Below, piece by piece: positions 36,333 to 43,863 of a DNA stretch of 64,000 bases. Source of the DNA: Deltaproteobacteria bacterium (lineage in GTDB: Bacteria; Desulfobacterota; Desulfomonilia; UBA1062); NCBI GenBank assembly GCA_018434685.1, contig JAHDOV010000006.1, positions 62,001 to 126,000 of the forward strand, given 5' to 3'. Position 1 is the stretch's first letter; each line of letters begins with the position of its first letter. The position numbers were made by a program, and so were the translations under genes. Under the pieces are notes generated by a model that worked only from the letters and a program-made list of their open reading frames with translations, had not been told where the DNA came from and made no database searches.

Positions 36333-36764
36333 ATGACAAACTACCGTGAACTGACTGCACCGTGCGGGCTGGATTGTTTCAACTGTTTCGTGTTTGTGGA
36401 CAATATCACCGAAAAGGCCGTGGAGAAGATAGCCGGGCTGTTGCACCTCGACCCGGCCGACGTTCCCTGCTGGGGCTGCAGGGCGGAAAAGGGGTGCCGT
36501 CTGAATTTCACCGGGTGTGCCACGCTCGAGTGTGCGACAGGCCGGGGTGTCTGGTTCTGCTTCGAGTGCCCGGATTTTCCCTGCAGCAGACTTCAGCCCG
36601 CTGCCGACTGCGCCGAGCGTTACCCGCATAATCTCAAGCTCTATAACCTGTGCCGCATAGAGAAGATCGGCATCGAAAAATGGGCACAGGAAGAAGCAGC
36701 TCAGATCAGGACCAGGTATTTCAAGGGGAAGTTTGTCGTGGGATCCGGACCGGTCGTTGATTAG
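36333..36764 (+). CDS. DUF3795 cysteine-rich protein
   Basis: The 143-residue protein begins 'APCGLDCFNCF', the N-terminal CGLDCxxC hallmark of DUF3795, followed by 'CWGCRAEKGC', 'GCATLECA' and 'WFCFECPDFPCSRL'. At least a dozen cysteines in pairs suggest bound metal or iron-sulfur centres. DUF3795 proteins are common in strict anaerobes; no activity is established. The ATG has no strong ribosome site ('GGGGTTGAGCCG'). Confidence 0.85.
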   Translation: MTNYRELTAPCGLDCFNCFVFVDNITEKAVEKIAGLLHLDPADVPCWGCRAEKGCRLNFTGCATLECATGRGVWFCFECPDFPCSRLQPAADCAERYPHNLKLYNLCRIEKIGIEKWAQEEAAQIRTRYFKGKFVVGSGPVVD

Positions 36765-36852
36765 AGCCGCGGGCAGCGGGCCAGGGCAGCTATGTGGAAC
36801 CGGCCGGCAGGGGTATGCCCCTTTCCGGGACATACCTGGGGGATCGAGGGAC

Positions 36853-37146
36853 TTACCAGTCGCTCCCCTTGTAGAACTTGTCGGTATCGGGATGCTGCGG
36901 ATTTCCCTTGTCGTCGAAACAGGCAGGTGAAAGCCGGGCACTGCCCCCGTAGGCTTTCAGGTAGACGTTCAGGTTCCTGACAGCCTCTTCCAGGGAGCTG
37001 TACGGTCCGCATTTTGTCTGGCACTTCTCTTCGAAGCTCTCAGGGCAGAGCTTGTGGCCGTACCAGTATTCTCCGTCGACCTTGATCAGCCGCATTCCAA
37101 AGGTGCTGCCGGTGAGTTCGAGCACGTCGGGTTTTGCCGTATACAT
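36853..37146 (-). CDS. Hypothetical 97-residue protein
   Basis: The product is 'MYTAKPDVLELTGSTFGMRL' at its start and ends 'DTDKFYKGSDW'. It is soluble and contains five cysteines (LCPES, CQTKC, CFDD). AGGAG lies 10 bases before ATG, supporting translation. I do not recognise a family. Confidence 0.55.
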   Translation of the reverse strand: MYTAKPDVLELTGSTFGMRLIKVDGEYWYGHKLCPESFEEKCQTKCGPYSSLEEAVRNLNVYLKAYGGSARLSPACFDDKGNPQHPDTDKFYKGSDW

Positions 37147-37410
37147 TCAGATGCCGCTCCTGTTCGTTTGTCCTGAAGATAGCCAAAGAGAGCCGAAACA
37201 GCAAGTATGAATCTCGCGGTTTTCAAATTGCAGGGTGAAGGGGACCATGTCTCGCTTTTCCCTTTCACGGGAGGCCTCAAATCTGATATAAGGCCGCGAA
37301 CATGACCGGGAGCAGAGGGCAGAATCATGGGGTATCGGCCCTGCACCGGGGGCGGAGCTGCCGGACAGCCGGCACTGCGCCACTACAGAGAGAGCAAAAG
37401 GAGACAGTAT

Positions 37411-37785
37411 ATGGACAGGCCCGACGTTACAAAATTGGGTGAACTCAGAGTTGATCTCAAAAATCTCTATCGCGAGGAGATGTTTACAGACCTCAGTTTC
37501 GCGACTATCCGCCAGCTCACCCCGGTTCTGCCGGACGGACAGCGCGACGAAAGACGCAAGATGATTTTTGTAGGCCAGACCCAGATAGGGACACCTGCGG
37601 GCGCCATTCCCCTCCAGTTCGAGATCGATGCAAAAGGACTCAAGCAGGCGCTGGAAAAGTTCCCCGAATCTGTCGAAAAGGCAGTGGAAGAATTTATCGA
37701 GAATGCCAAGGAGGCCCAGCGCCAGGCAGAATCGCGTATCGTCGTACCCGGGGGCGACCCGGGGGGCAGAATCAGCCTGAAGTGA
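37411..37785 (+). CDS. Conserved cytoplasmic protein of unknown function
   Basis: The 124-residue product, from ATG 37411, contains 'LGELRVDLKNLYREEMFTDL', 'QLTPVLPDGQRD', 'FVGQTQIGTPAGAIPLQFEI' and the helical tail 'KAVEEFIENAKEAQRQAESR' ending 'IVVPGG'. I recall similar short cytoplasmic proteins in sulfate reducers, also without function. AAAAGGAGACAGTAT precedes the ATG, so the upstream in-frame start at 37327 is not used. The N-terminal part is charged and lacks a signal, fitting a cytosolic location. Confidence 0.7.
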   Translation: MDRPDVTKLGELRVDLKNLYREEMFTDLSFATIRQLTPVLPDGQRDERRKMIFVGQTQIGTPAGAIPLQFEIDAKGLKQALEKFPESVEKAVEEFIENAKEAQRQAESRIVVPGGDPGGRISLK

Positions 37786-38244
37786 TCTGTCGGGCGGCAA
37801 GCTCGATAGTACAGACGGAACGAGGCACAGGGTTCGATATATGCGGATTACGCCCCGTGTACAGCTGGCCTGCAACGTAATTGGCTGTAATGTTTTCGGT
37901 TGCGGGATTCGAACTGTGTGGTTTGTTGTGACAGCATAGTGTGAATGTATCCATAAGCCTGCCATGGAAGGTCTTGTGGCATGCGTCGCGTCCCTAAGCT
38001 TATCGGATCACAGAATCAGCTGCAGGCCATATGGAAGGACCCTCCGGCTAGTGGCAGTCAACGGGTACGGAATACAACAGACCTGTTTTCTATGATTTAC
38101 CTGTCAGAAAAACCCCGCACTCGCTCATGGAAGATCTTACCGGACTCTTACGCTATTGCCTGCAAAAAGATCATAGGTTGTCCGATATGCCAATGTTTCG
38201 AGCTGGAGTATGAGATGATTCGTCCGGAAGGAGGGGGTGTATAT
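37786..38244. other. Intergenic gap
   Basis: No gene is supported in this 459-base gap before the small membrane protein. A T-arm-like phrase (gggattcgaac near 37904) does not fold into a tRNA. An upstream extension of the small membrane protein frame from 37981 translates to non-protein-like sequence. Confidence 0.45.
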
Positions 38245-38406
38245 ATGATCGGATTCTTCAGCGGTGTTGGTTTCATACTCATTCTATCCCTGGCTGCCCT
38301 GATTATCAGCGCCAGAAGACCCAATGAGATCATCGATAACGGTCCGGAGATGTTCGAGATGATCAGACAGGGCGTGATCAAGAGGCACAGAAAGAAATTA
38401 TACTAG
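38245..38406 (+). CDS. Small single-helix membrane protein
   Basis: The 53-residue product starts at ATG 38245, 10 bases after AAGGAGGGG, and has one N-terminal helix (FFSGVGFILILSLAALIIS) followed by a charged tail ending 'RQGVIKRHRKKLY'. The strong ribosome site and the classical helix plus positive tail argue for a real gene inside a longer open frame that has no other coding signs. Function is unknown. Confidence 0.6.
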   Translation: MIGFFSGVGFILILSLAALIISARRPNEIIDNGPEMFEMIRQGVIKRHRKKLY

Positions 38407-38461
38407 CCACGGCTGGCTGGTAGATATAGACGTAAAAGGGGGGCACTGTGGTGCCGCCTGT

Positions 38462-38516
38462 ATCCTTAAAATAGGGTAAACGGGTTGTTCAGAGCAATCC
38501 GTTTACCCTACAGGAT
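38462..38516. other. Long perfect hairpin after small membrane protein
   Basis: TAGGGTAAACGGGTTG (38472-38487) pairs with CAATCCGTTTACCCTA (38495-38510), 16 pairs with one G-U, and an outer ATCCT/AGGAT pair adds five. The stem has no T-run on the + strand; on the minus strand it is followed only by 'TTTTAAGG'. It may end transcripts from either side weakly or protect the upstream mRNA. Confidence 0.55.
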
Positions 38517-38676
38517 GCGATCCACACGGTGCAGCAGCGTGCCGGCAGAATTCTCCTGCGGCCTGTTTTCAGTTCTTGTTCCCGGTTTCTGGATGTTCGG
38601 CGAGTGCAGGGTGTTGTCCCGGTTATTACCATGTCATGACTTGTATGAGGTCGTGGCGTTTTCAATTGAGACCTGC

Positions 38677-39147
38677 TCAGTCTTCTTTTCCGTAACCGGA
38701 CTGTTTCCCGGTCATGCCCTCTACGGTGACCCTGATCACCGCTGTTCTCTCGAGATCCGCATCGGGCAGGGCAAGACTCCGGTCAGAATAGTGGTTCATG
38801 ATAATTTCCAGTGCCTCGCGCTTTTCATCATGGTCTTCAACGAGCTCTGCCGTACCGAACCCGATAACGCTGCGGTATCTCATGCCCCAGCCGCATGCCC
38901 TCTCCGCCGGGACAATCCCGGTATCTGTATCGAGCTCGAGACACACCCGGGGATTCTTTCTCAAGCTGTCGATCTTATGGCCTTGCCCTGCGCTGTGGAA
39001 ATAGAATGTCCGGTCTCTGTAGCCGAAGCACAACGGCACAATATAGGGCCGATCTCCATCCGAGACGGCAAGCCTGCAGACGTCGCATGCCAGGATGATC
39101 TGCTCGATAGCGGATTCGCCGGTAATTTCCCTGTCGCTTCTCCTCAT
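38677..39147 (-). CDS. Pyridoxamine 5'-phosphate oxidase-like flavoprotein (NimA-like)
   Basis: From ATG 39147 the product has 156 residues with the split-barrel landmarks 'CDVCRLAVSDGDRPYIVPL', 'DRTFYFHSAGQGHKIDSL' and 'NPRVCLELDTDTG', plus 'YRSVIGFGTAELVED'. This is the PNPOx-like family that includes nitroimidazole-resistance (Nim) reductases; such proteins bind FMN and reduce nitro compounds or act as general flavoproteins. GGAGAGACCC precedes the ATG and overrules the longer frame from 39240. Confidence 0.85.
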   Translation of the reverse strand: MRRSDREITGESAIEQIILACDVCRLAVSDGDRPYIVPLCFGYRDRTFYFHSAGQGHKIDSLRKNPRVCLELDTDTGIVPAERACGWGMRYRSVIGFGTAELVEDHDEKREALEIIMNHYSDRSLALPDADLERTAVIRVTVEGMTGKQSGYGKED

Positions 39148-39264
39148 GGGTCTCTCCAGTTCAGTTTCTGTCTCTGCAGAATTCAGAAAGCATAGACGCC
39201 TGCCAGCAGACAGTAAATAAGTATATTCTGTGTAAGGCACACGATAATCCGGATACGTGGTGTG

Positions 39265-39591
39265 TTAGAGCTCCCGGACAGTCACCTGGGCACCGCTGAT
39301 TGTGATGTCCCTGGCAAGGAGGAATCGCTCCAGCCCGATCCTGACGACCCCGCCTGGTTTGTCGGGCACCACATCCTTCGATGCCCAGATGGTGATGTCG
39401 TCAACAGGGTACTCTCTGTAGAACCCGGGAGTATTCTCGTAAGGCTTCCCCATGCGGACCGCAGGGGTGCGGCTCATGATCTGCCGCGAGGCGCATCACC
39501 CACCGCTCGAGTGGTGGCTCTCCATGTAGATGGTCATCACGCCGCCCTTTTTCAGAATGTATGCTCTCGCTTCGGCGCTGATCGTAAACAT
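39265..39591 (-). CDS. Candidate selenoprotein, CC/Se motif type (in-frame UGA)
   Basis: The frame runs from ATG 39591 to a stop at 39265 with one in-frame TGA at 39498-39496 (codon 32). Read through as selenocysteine the product has 108 residues: 'MFTISAEARAYILKKGGVMT', then 'HHSSGG-U-CASRQ', then 'PYENTPGFYREYPVDDITIW' and 'GGVVRIGLERFLL'. AGGAGG lies 9 bases before ATG. The U-C pair replaces the CC/CU pair that I recall in a family of small (seleno)proteins of anaerobes. Eight bases after UGA begins a 5-bp hairpin (GCGGC/GCCGC, 39487-39483 with 39473-39469), a possible SECIS. A nonsense-truncated pseudogene is the alternative. No selA/B/C/D genes are visible here. Confidence 0.65.
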
Positions 39592-39885
39592 ATGGCTAAT
39601 CCTCCTGTGACAAACCGGTTCTCTTCCGGGACGCTGCCTGCAACCCCTTCTTTCGTTGCAGGGACGGAATGCCGGTTGGCACCCTGCACCGACCTGTCCG
39701 CCATTACTGTAGGGGAAGGATAGATATTTCTCAAGACCTGATCCGGAATATTCTTAGTGCCCATACCCTCTCTCCTGTGAGCAGGGCACCAACCTCGAGG
39801 CAGCTGAGGGAACAATGACCGGCCGGCACCGGCGGTGAAGAGATCTTCCCAAGGCCTGTTGTGGCGACAGCACCGTGTACCAGGG
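39592..39885. other. Gap between NiSOD and selenoprotein genes
   Basis: An 8-bp perfect inverted repeat CCTGCAAC (39637-39644) / GTTGCAGG (39655-39662) lies about 46 bases upstream of the selenoprotein start, in its leader. No T-run follows, so a regulatory hairpin is more likely than a terminator. Open frames on this strand and the opposite one are spurious. Confidence 0.4.
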
Positions 39886-40332
39886 CTATTTTCTGGGGAA
39901 ATACAGCAGCTTGAATTCTTCGACAAGCTCTCTGAGTTTAGCCGTATTGGTCAGGTCCGTGGACTGCTTGCACCTCATGCTGTAGATCAGCATCTGGTGG
40001 AGGACCGAGATCGTCCTGCAATATTCCCCGGTGTCAGGCTTGATCCGCTGGGTCATGAAATACTGTGCCACGACTTCCTGGATCAGGCCGGCGTGATGTT
40101 CCTTGTTCTCCACCCACCTGACGAGCTGGTTATAGTTCACCGGGGTGCTCTTCCCAAGCTCGGTGATCTGGTTCATGGATTTCTCGATCGTGGTGATGTT
40201 TTCGAGCAGCATGCCTACGCGGAGTTCATCGTCATAAATCCCGCAGGGGATCTCGCAGTGTGCAGCGGCAGAAGATGTCAGTCCCAAAAACAGCAAAAGG
40301 CCTGTAAAAGCCTGGACGGATCGCTTTTTCAT
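39886..40332 (-). CDS. sodN: Nickel superoxide dismutase with signal peptide
   Basis: The 148-residue precursor begins with a Sec signal (MKKRSVQAFTGLLLFLGLTS) ending 'SAAA' before His25. The mature protein starts HCEIPCGIYDD, the nickel hook of NiSOD (His1, Cys2, Cys6), and has the four-helix-bundle pattern 'NKEHHAGLIQEVVAQYFMTQ'. The mature length (124) matches the family. NiSOD dismutates superoxide; classical forms need a SodX protease to free the N-terminal His. Here an AxA signal peptidase site does so directly, and no sodX gene is visible. AAAGGAGGAAGCCC precedes the ATG. The enzyme would be periplasmic. Confidence 0.9.
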   Translation of the reverse strand: MKKRSVQAFTGLLLFLGLTSSAAAHCEIPCGIYDDELRVGMLLENITTIEKSMNQITELGKSTPVNYNQLVRWVENKEHHAGLIQEVVAQYFMTQRIKPDTGEYCRTISVLHQMLIYSMRCKQSTDLTNTAKLRELVEEFKLLYFPRK

Positions 40333-40371
40333 GGGCTTCCTCCTTTGTGTGACCAGAATGGTTTGCGGTTA

Positions 40372-40399
40372 ATAATAGAATGCAGCCAGGCCAAAACAA
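40372..40399 (-). promoter_or_regulatory. Candidate sigma-70-like promoter of sodN
   Basis: On the minus strand TTGTTT (40399-40394) and TATTAT (40377-40372) are separated by 16 bases, about 40 bases upstream of the sodN ATG. The match to -10 is five of six and to -35 four of six. It is the only plausible pair in the divergent spacer; no experiment supports it. Confidence 0.4.
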
Positions 40400-40569
40400 G
40401 ATTCTCACGAGATCAGGCTTCAGCCGGACCACCTGTATGGTTCGCAGTGGAAGTGCGGGTCTTGCTCCTGCCCGGAACATGATGACCTGGATATTCCATT
40501 AAAGGTTTAGCCGGAACCTGCCGTTAAAATACAGTGTATTGACTTGTGTAATGATAAGGAGGAAATGGC

Positions 40570-40803
40570 ATGGGCGAGGTGATTCATAAGATAGCGGAGC
40601 TCGAGCAGAGCAAGGCATTCCTGGAAGATGCCGAGAGGGCCCTCAACGCCACCCTTGCAGTCTTGCGCGAACAGGGAAAGCAGAGTACACAGGGATACCG
40701 GAAACAGCAGAAGCTCTACCTCAAGACAATAAAGACCCTGCTGGATATCAAGCGGTTCCTGGACAGATGGGACAGGCTCCGCCTCAAGCATGCATCCATG
40801 TGA
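40570..40803 (+). CDS. Small coiled-coil protein
   Basis: The 77-residue product is almost entirely helical and charged, with 'KIAELEQSKAFLEDAERALN' and 'KQQKLYLKTIKTLLDIKRFL'. The heptad pattern suggests a two-stranded coiled coil. AAGGAGGAAATGGC precedes the ATG. It is divergent from sodN. I do not recognise the family. Confidence 0.65.
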   Translation: MGEVIHKIAELEQSKAFLEDAERALNATLAVLREQGKQSTQGYRKQQKLYLKTIKTLLDIKRFLDRWDRLRLKHASM

Positions 40804-40920
40804 AAACGGCGGTAGTTTTCGGGTAACCAGCTTCCCGAGGCGCTGTTTTCAGATTCGATGCAGGCCGACAGAGCCTTAAATACAGGCTCGCACCTTCGAT
40901 ATTCAGTCTCGCCCGGGGGC

Positions 40921-42258
40921 CTACAACGACCCGGAGGCCTGTTTCAGTTTCAATTCTACGTTGTCGCCTACCCAGTGGGCATCCCACCATTCGATGGGAT
41001 TCACGAATATCCCCTGTACCATGATGCTGTAATGGAGATGATCGCCCCCGGCAAACCCGGTTTGGCCTGATCTTGCGATAACATCGCCCCTGACGACGTC
41101 CTGACCCTCGGTAACGCTCATGGAATTCAGGTGGGCATAGAGACTGGAAAGGCCCTGGCCGTGGTCGATAATGACCGTGTTGCCGTAGATTCCCAGCTCT
41201 CCGGCCCACAGGATCTTGCCGCTGTTGGCGGCCTGTATGGGGGCATTACGGATCGAGGCGAGATCGATCCCCTGGTGAATGCTCTTGCCCACCTCGGCAC
41301 CTTGAAACAGATAGGTTCTCTTGTCACCGAATCGTGCCATGGATGCGGCGTTCTTCATCCTGAGGAAAGCCCCCTGCCACAATTGACGCCCCTCGCTCTT
41401 CTGGCACAGAGAATATATCTTCTGGTTGTCTGTTTCACGCAGCTTTTCGTTGACATGGCAGAAGAGCTCCAGGGGAGTTTTCCCTGAAAGGGAGGTATCC
41501 TTGCCTTGAAATTTCGATGCCGTGTTTGAGAGGAAGGAGGTGCTCACGTTCACCTTGTCCTGCCGGAACTTGCTGGTTTTACGCACGAAGAAGTGAACAG
41601 GGGCCAGAGTCTCATTGCCTGCCTTGTCCTGTGCAACGACAAACACAGGGGTGTCTTTCTCCACGTCCATGGGAACGGCAAAGTAGCTGATATAGCAGGT
41701 TTTGCCTCCTATCTCAGCCGGGTATCCGGGGAAGAGCACATCTGCGCACCTCACGCCGCTGGTCACGGCATCGGCCGAAGCCGTGTATATCGCCAGGCAG
41801 GTTCCCCCTGGATTGACATAATGAGAGGTGCTGATCAGGGAGACTGAGGGCGGAGAGGAGTCGATGATCAATTCCTTCCGGAGGGCGGTTGAATTCTTCA
41901 GGGGCGAGAAATCCACTGCCTCGACCTGGAGTGTGGCAGCACCATCCTTGACCCCGATATTAGCCGGGATGATTTCAAGGTCGACCTTTTTTTCGAACGT
42001 GCCCCTCAGCGGGATATCCTCACGGGTGATGATGTGCTCCTCATCACCCTGGACAAGCGAGACCCGGTAGGACCGTATCCCGCTCTTCATGTCAGTGAAG
42101 GTGATGGCAAGCTCCCTGCTCTGACCGATCATTGCAAGGTCGTCAAGGCCCCTGATCTGGGGCTTTTCCCATTCCAGATAGTAGAATATCACCCCTGTAA
42201 CCAGGAGGACAAGAACGGCCATCAGCAGAACTACCAGTGTTGATCTCGATTTTCCCAT
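40921..42258 (-). CDS. M23 family metallopeptidase, membrane-anchored
   Basis: The 445-residue product has one N-terminal membrane helix (STLVVLLMAVLVLLVTGVIFY) and a long middle region of likely Ig-like strands ('DIPLRGTFEKKVDLEIIPAN'). The C-terminal M23 domain shows 'GIDLASIRNAPIQAA', 'GNTVIIDHGQGLSSLYAHLN' and 'GDHLHYSIMVQG', giving the HxH zinc motif and the preceding metal His and Asp. M23 enzymes cut peptidoglycan cross-bridges; the domain lies on the periplasmic side. GGGAG lies 8 bases before ATG 42258. Confidence 0.9.
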   Translation of the reverse strand: MGKSRSTLVVLLMAVLVLLVTGVIFYYLEWEKPQIRGLDDLAMIGQSRELAITFTDMKSGIRSYRVSLVQGDEEHIITREDIPLRGTFEKKVDLEIIPANIGVKDGAATLQVEAVDFSPLKNSTALRKELIIDSSPPSVSLISTSHYVNPGGTCLAIYTASADAVTSGVRCADVLFPGYPAEIGGKTCYISYFAVPMDVEKDTPVFVVAQDKAGNETLAPVHFFVRKTSKFRQDKVNVSTSFLSNTASKFQGKDTSLSGKTPLELFCHVNEKLRETDNQKIYSLCQKSEGRQLWQGAFLRMKNAASMARFGDKRTYLFQGAEVGKSIHQGIDLASIRNAPIQAANSGKILWAGELGIYGNTVIIDHGQGLSSLYAHLNSMSVTEGQDVVRGDVIARSGQTGFAGGDHLHYSIMVQGIFVNPIEWWDAHWVGDNVELKLKQASGSL

Positions 42259-42512
42259 GTGATTCACTCCCTGTTCATGTATATCCGTGTTTGGCTATAG
42301 CATGGATCATTCCATGACCTTTTTCAACCCCCGGATTGTCCGCCCGGATGCGATGCCACTATAAGCGCTCTCTTTCATTGATGTTATGTATTTTTAAGGA
42401 GGTGCAGGTGACCATTGACCTGCGTTTGTGCAACCGGCCCCGGCTCATGGGTGAACGGAATCATGGTGCATGGTGTCTGCCTCTATCCGGCTGTTTGACC
42501 GTTTGCCGGGAC

Positions 42513-42992
42513 CTAGGTGCTCAGGGGAGGGATTGACGGTCTCAGCGGGGTTTCCGTGAAGAACCTGCTTGCCATCCGGACAAACGAGTTCGGGGTAGGC
42601 GGGTGGCTCCCTTCCAGGTAGATGCCCAGTTTCTTGAGCTTTTCGATGTGTCCGTAGACATCGTCCGTTCTGCACCCTCCCTGTTTGTGCTGAAACACGG
42701 TCTTGATCACCATGGTATCGGTCAGGATTCTCCTGATGAGGGTATCGTCCTTGAGGGCCATGATTTCCCGGGCAATCTGGTTGTCGTTCTGCTCGATAAA
42801 CAGCTGCGAGGACTCGTCCTTGCTCGGGTGAGAAAACAGGGCCCTGGTTACGGCCAGGGCAAGGATCGATGCGTATCCCTCGGCATGCTTCGCGATATAC
42901 CGTGCAAAGAGACGTCCGTAGATGCCGGCAAAAACTTGTTTTTCAGCTCGAAGATACGTGTCTTGCGGCAGGGTGGTTTTCTTGTACTCCAT
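42513..42992 (-). CDS. Hypothetical helical protein
   Basis: The product has 159 residues from ATG 42992; an upstream in-frame ATG at 43013 would add seven residues and is close to GAGGA. It is helical and charged: 'KQVFAGIYGRLFARYIAKHA', 'LALAVTRALFSHPSKDE', 'AREIMALKDDTLIRRILTD' and 'IEKLKKLGIYLEG'. No motif that names a family was seen. It is convergent with nothing on the left and divergent from marC on the right. Confidence 0.55.
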   Translation of the reverse strand: MEYKKTTLPQDTYLRAEKQVFAGIYGRLFARYIAKHAEGYASILALAVTRALFSHPSKDESSQLFIEQNDNQIAREIMALKDDTLIRRILTDTMVIKTVFQHKQGGCRTDDVYGHIEKLKKLGIYLEGSHPPTPNSFVRMASRFFTETPLRPSIPPLST

Positions 42993-43222
42993 ATGCAAAT
43001 GGCCTTTCTGCATTCCTCGGATGCTGATTTTCTTTAGATAGTTTAGTCAAGCCGGCGAAGAAAGACAACAATTTATTTGGAAGATTCCGAAATGGAGGTG
43101 AAGGGGTCGGGATGCTGTGCATGTTCTGCACCGAAGCCCCGAACCTGCAGGGAAAATAGGGGTTGGAAAAAATATGGTTTTGCAATAGAACACAAAATCT
43201 CTGCACAGAGGCAATTCAGTAC

Positions 43223-43837
43223 ATGGAGAATGGTCACACGCACATGATCTCACTATTCATCAATTCTTACCTCAAGATACTCTTTATCCTCACGCCTTTC
43301 TTTGTCCTGTCTGCGTTTCTCGTCATGACAAAGGATTTGGCGGACGATGAGAAAAAACGCACGGCCCGCAGGGTGACCTGGGCCGTCATGATCAGTTCGT
43401 TTGTCTTCTACCTGTTCGGCAGGTACATCTTCGAGCTCTTCGGCATCACCCTGGATGCCTTCCGCATCGGTGCCGGTGCGGTACTCTTCCTGTCTTCCCT
43501 TACCATGATCCATGGCAAGGAGTCTGTGAATGCCGAGACCTCATACAACGATATAGCGGTTGTACCGCTGGCAATGCCGATCACGGTCGGGCCCGGTGTC
43601 ATCGGCGTCATGATGGTGTTCGGTGCGGAGGCCGCAGGAGTGACGGAAGAACTGGTGATCAGCCTTTCGCTCTTTCTCGCTGTCATGACCGTGGGGATGC
43701 TCCTGTACATCTCAGGGAAGGTGAAAAACCTGCTGGGCAAACAGGGTCTCAATGTCCTCACCAAGGTAACCGGACTGTTTGTCGCTGCCATTGCCGCCCA
43801 GATAATCTTCACCGGCATCAGGAATTTCTTCGCGTAG
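43223..43837 (+). CDS. MarC family inner-membrane protein
   Basis: The product has about 204 residues from ATG 43223, with six membrane helices, the N-terminal 'FFVLSAFLVMTKDL', the conserved 'FRIGAGAVLFLSSLTMIHGK' and 'VVPLAMPITVGPGVIG', all diagnostic of MarC/UPF0056. The family is not an antibiotic efflux system despite its name; its substrate is unknown. GAGGCAATTCAGTAC precedes ATG 43223, and ATG 43244 remains possible. It converges on putA with a 26-base gap. Confidence 0.9.
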   Translation: MENGHTHMISLFINSYLKILFILTPFFVLSAFLVMTKDLADDEKKRTARRVTWAVMISSFVFYLFGRYIFELFGITLDAFRIGAGAVLFLSSLTMIHGKESVNAETSYNDIAVVPLAMPITVGPGVIGVMMVFGAEAAGVTEELVISLSLFLAVMTVGMLLYISGKVKNLLGKQGLNVLTKVTGLFVAAIAAQIIFTGIRNFFA

Positions 43838-43863
43838 CCCCGAGCTCCCCTCGTTTCCGCTCG

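Noticed and set aside
37901-37915. GGGATTCGAAC phrase resembling a minus-strand tRNA T-loop
   Set aside because: The flanks do not pair to form a T-stem and no D-arm, anticodon arm or acceptor can be drawn.
39552-39926. 124-codon minus-strand frame covering the gap between sodN and the selenoprotein candidate
   Set aside because: It overlaps the 3' end of sodN and the 5' end of the selenoprotein gene in another frame, has no ribosome site and composition unlike a protein.
42411-42536. Short plus-strand frame starting GTG after AAGGAGGTGCAG
   Set aside because: The ribosome-like sequence is good, but the translation is Cys/Arg-rich without structure and its end overlaps the opposite-strand gene. 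Left unsupported.
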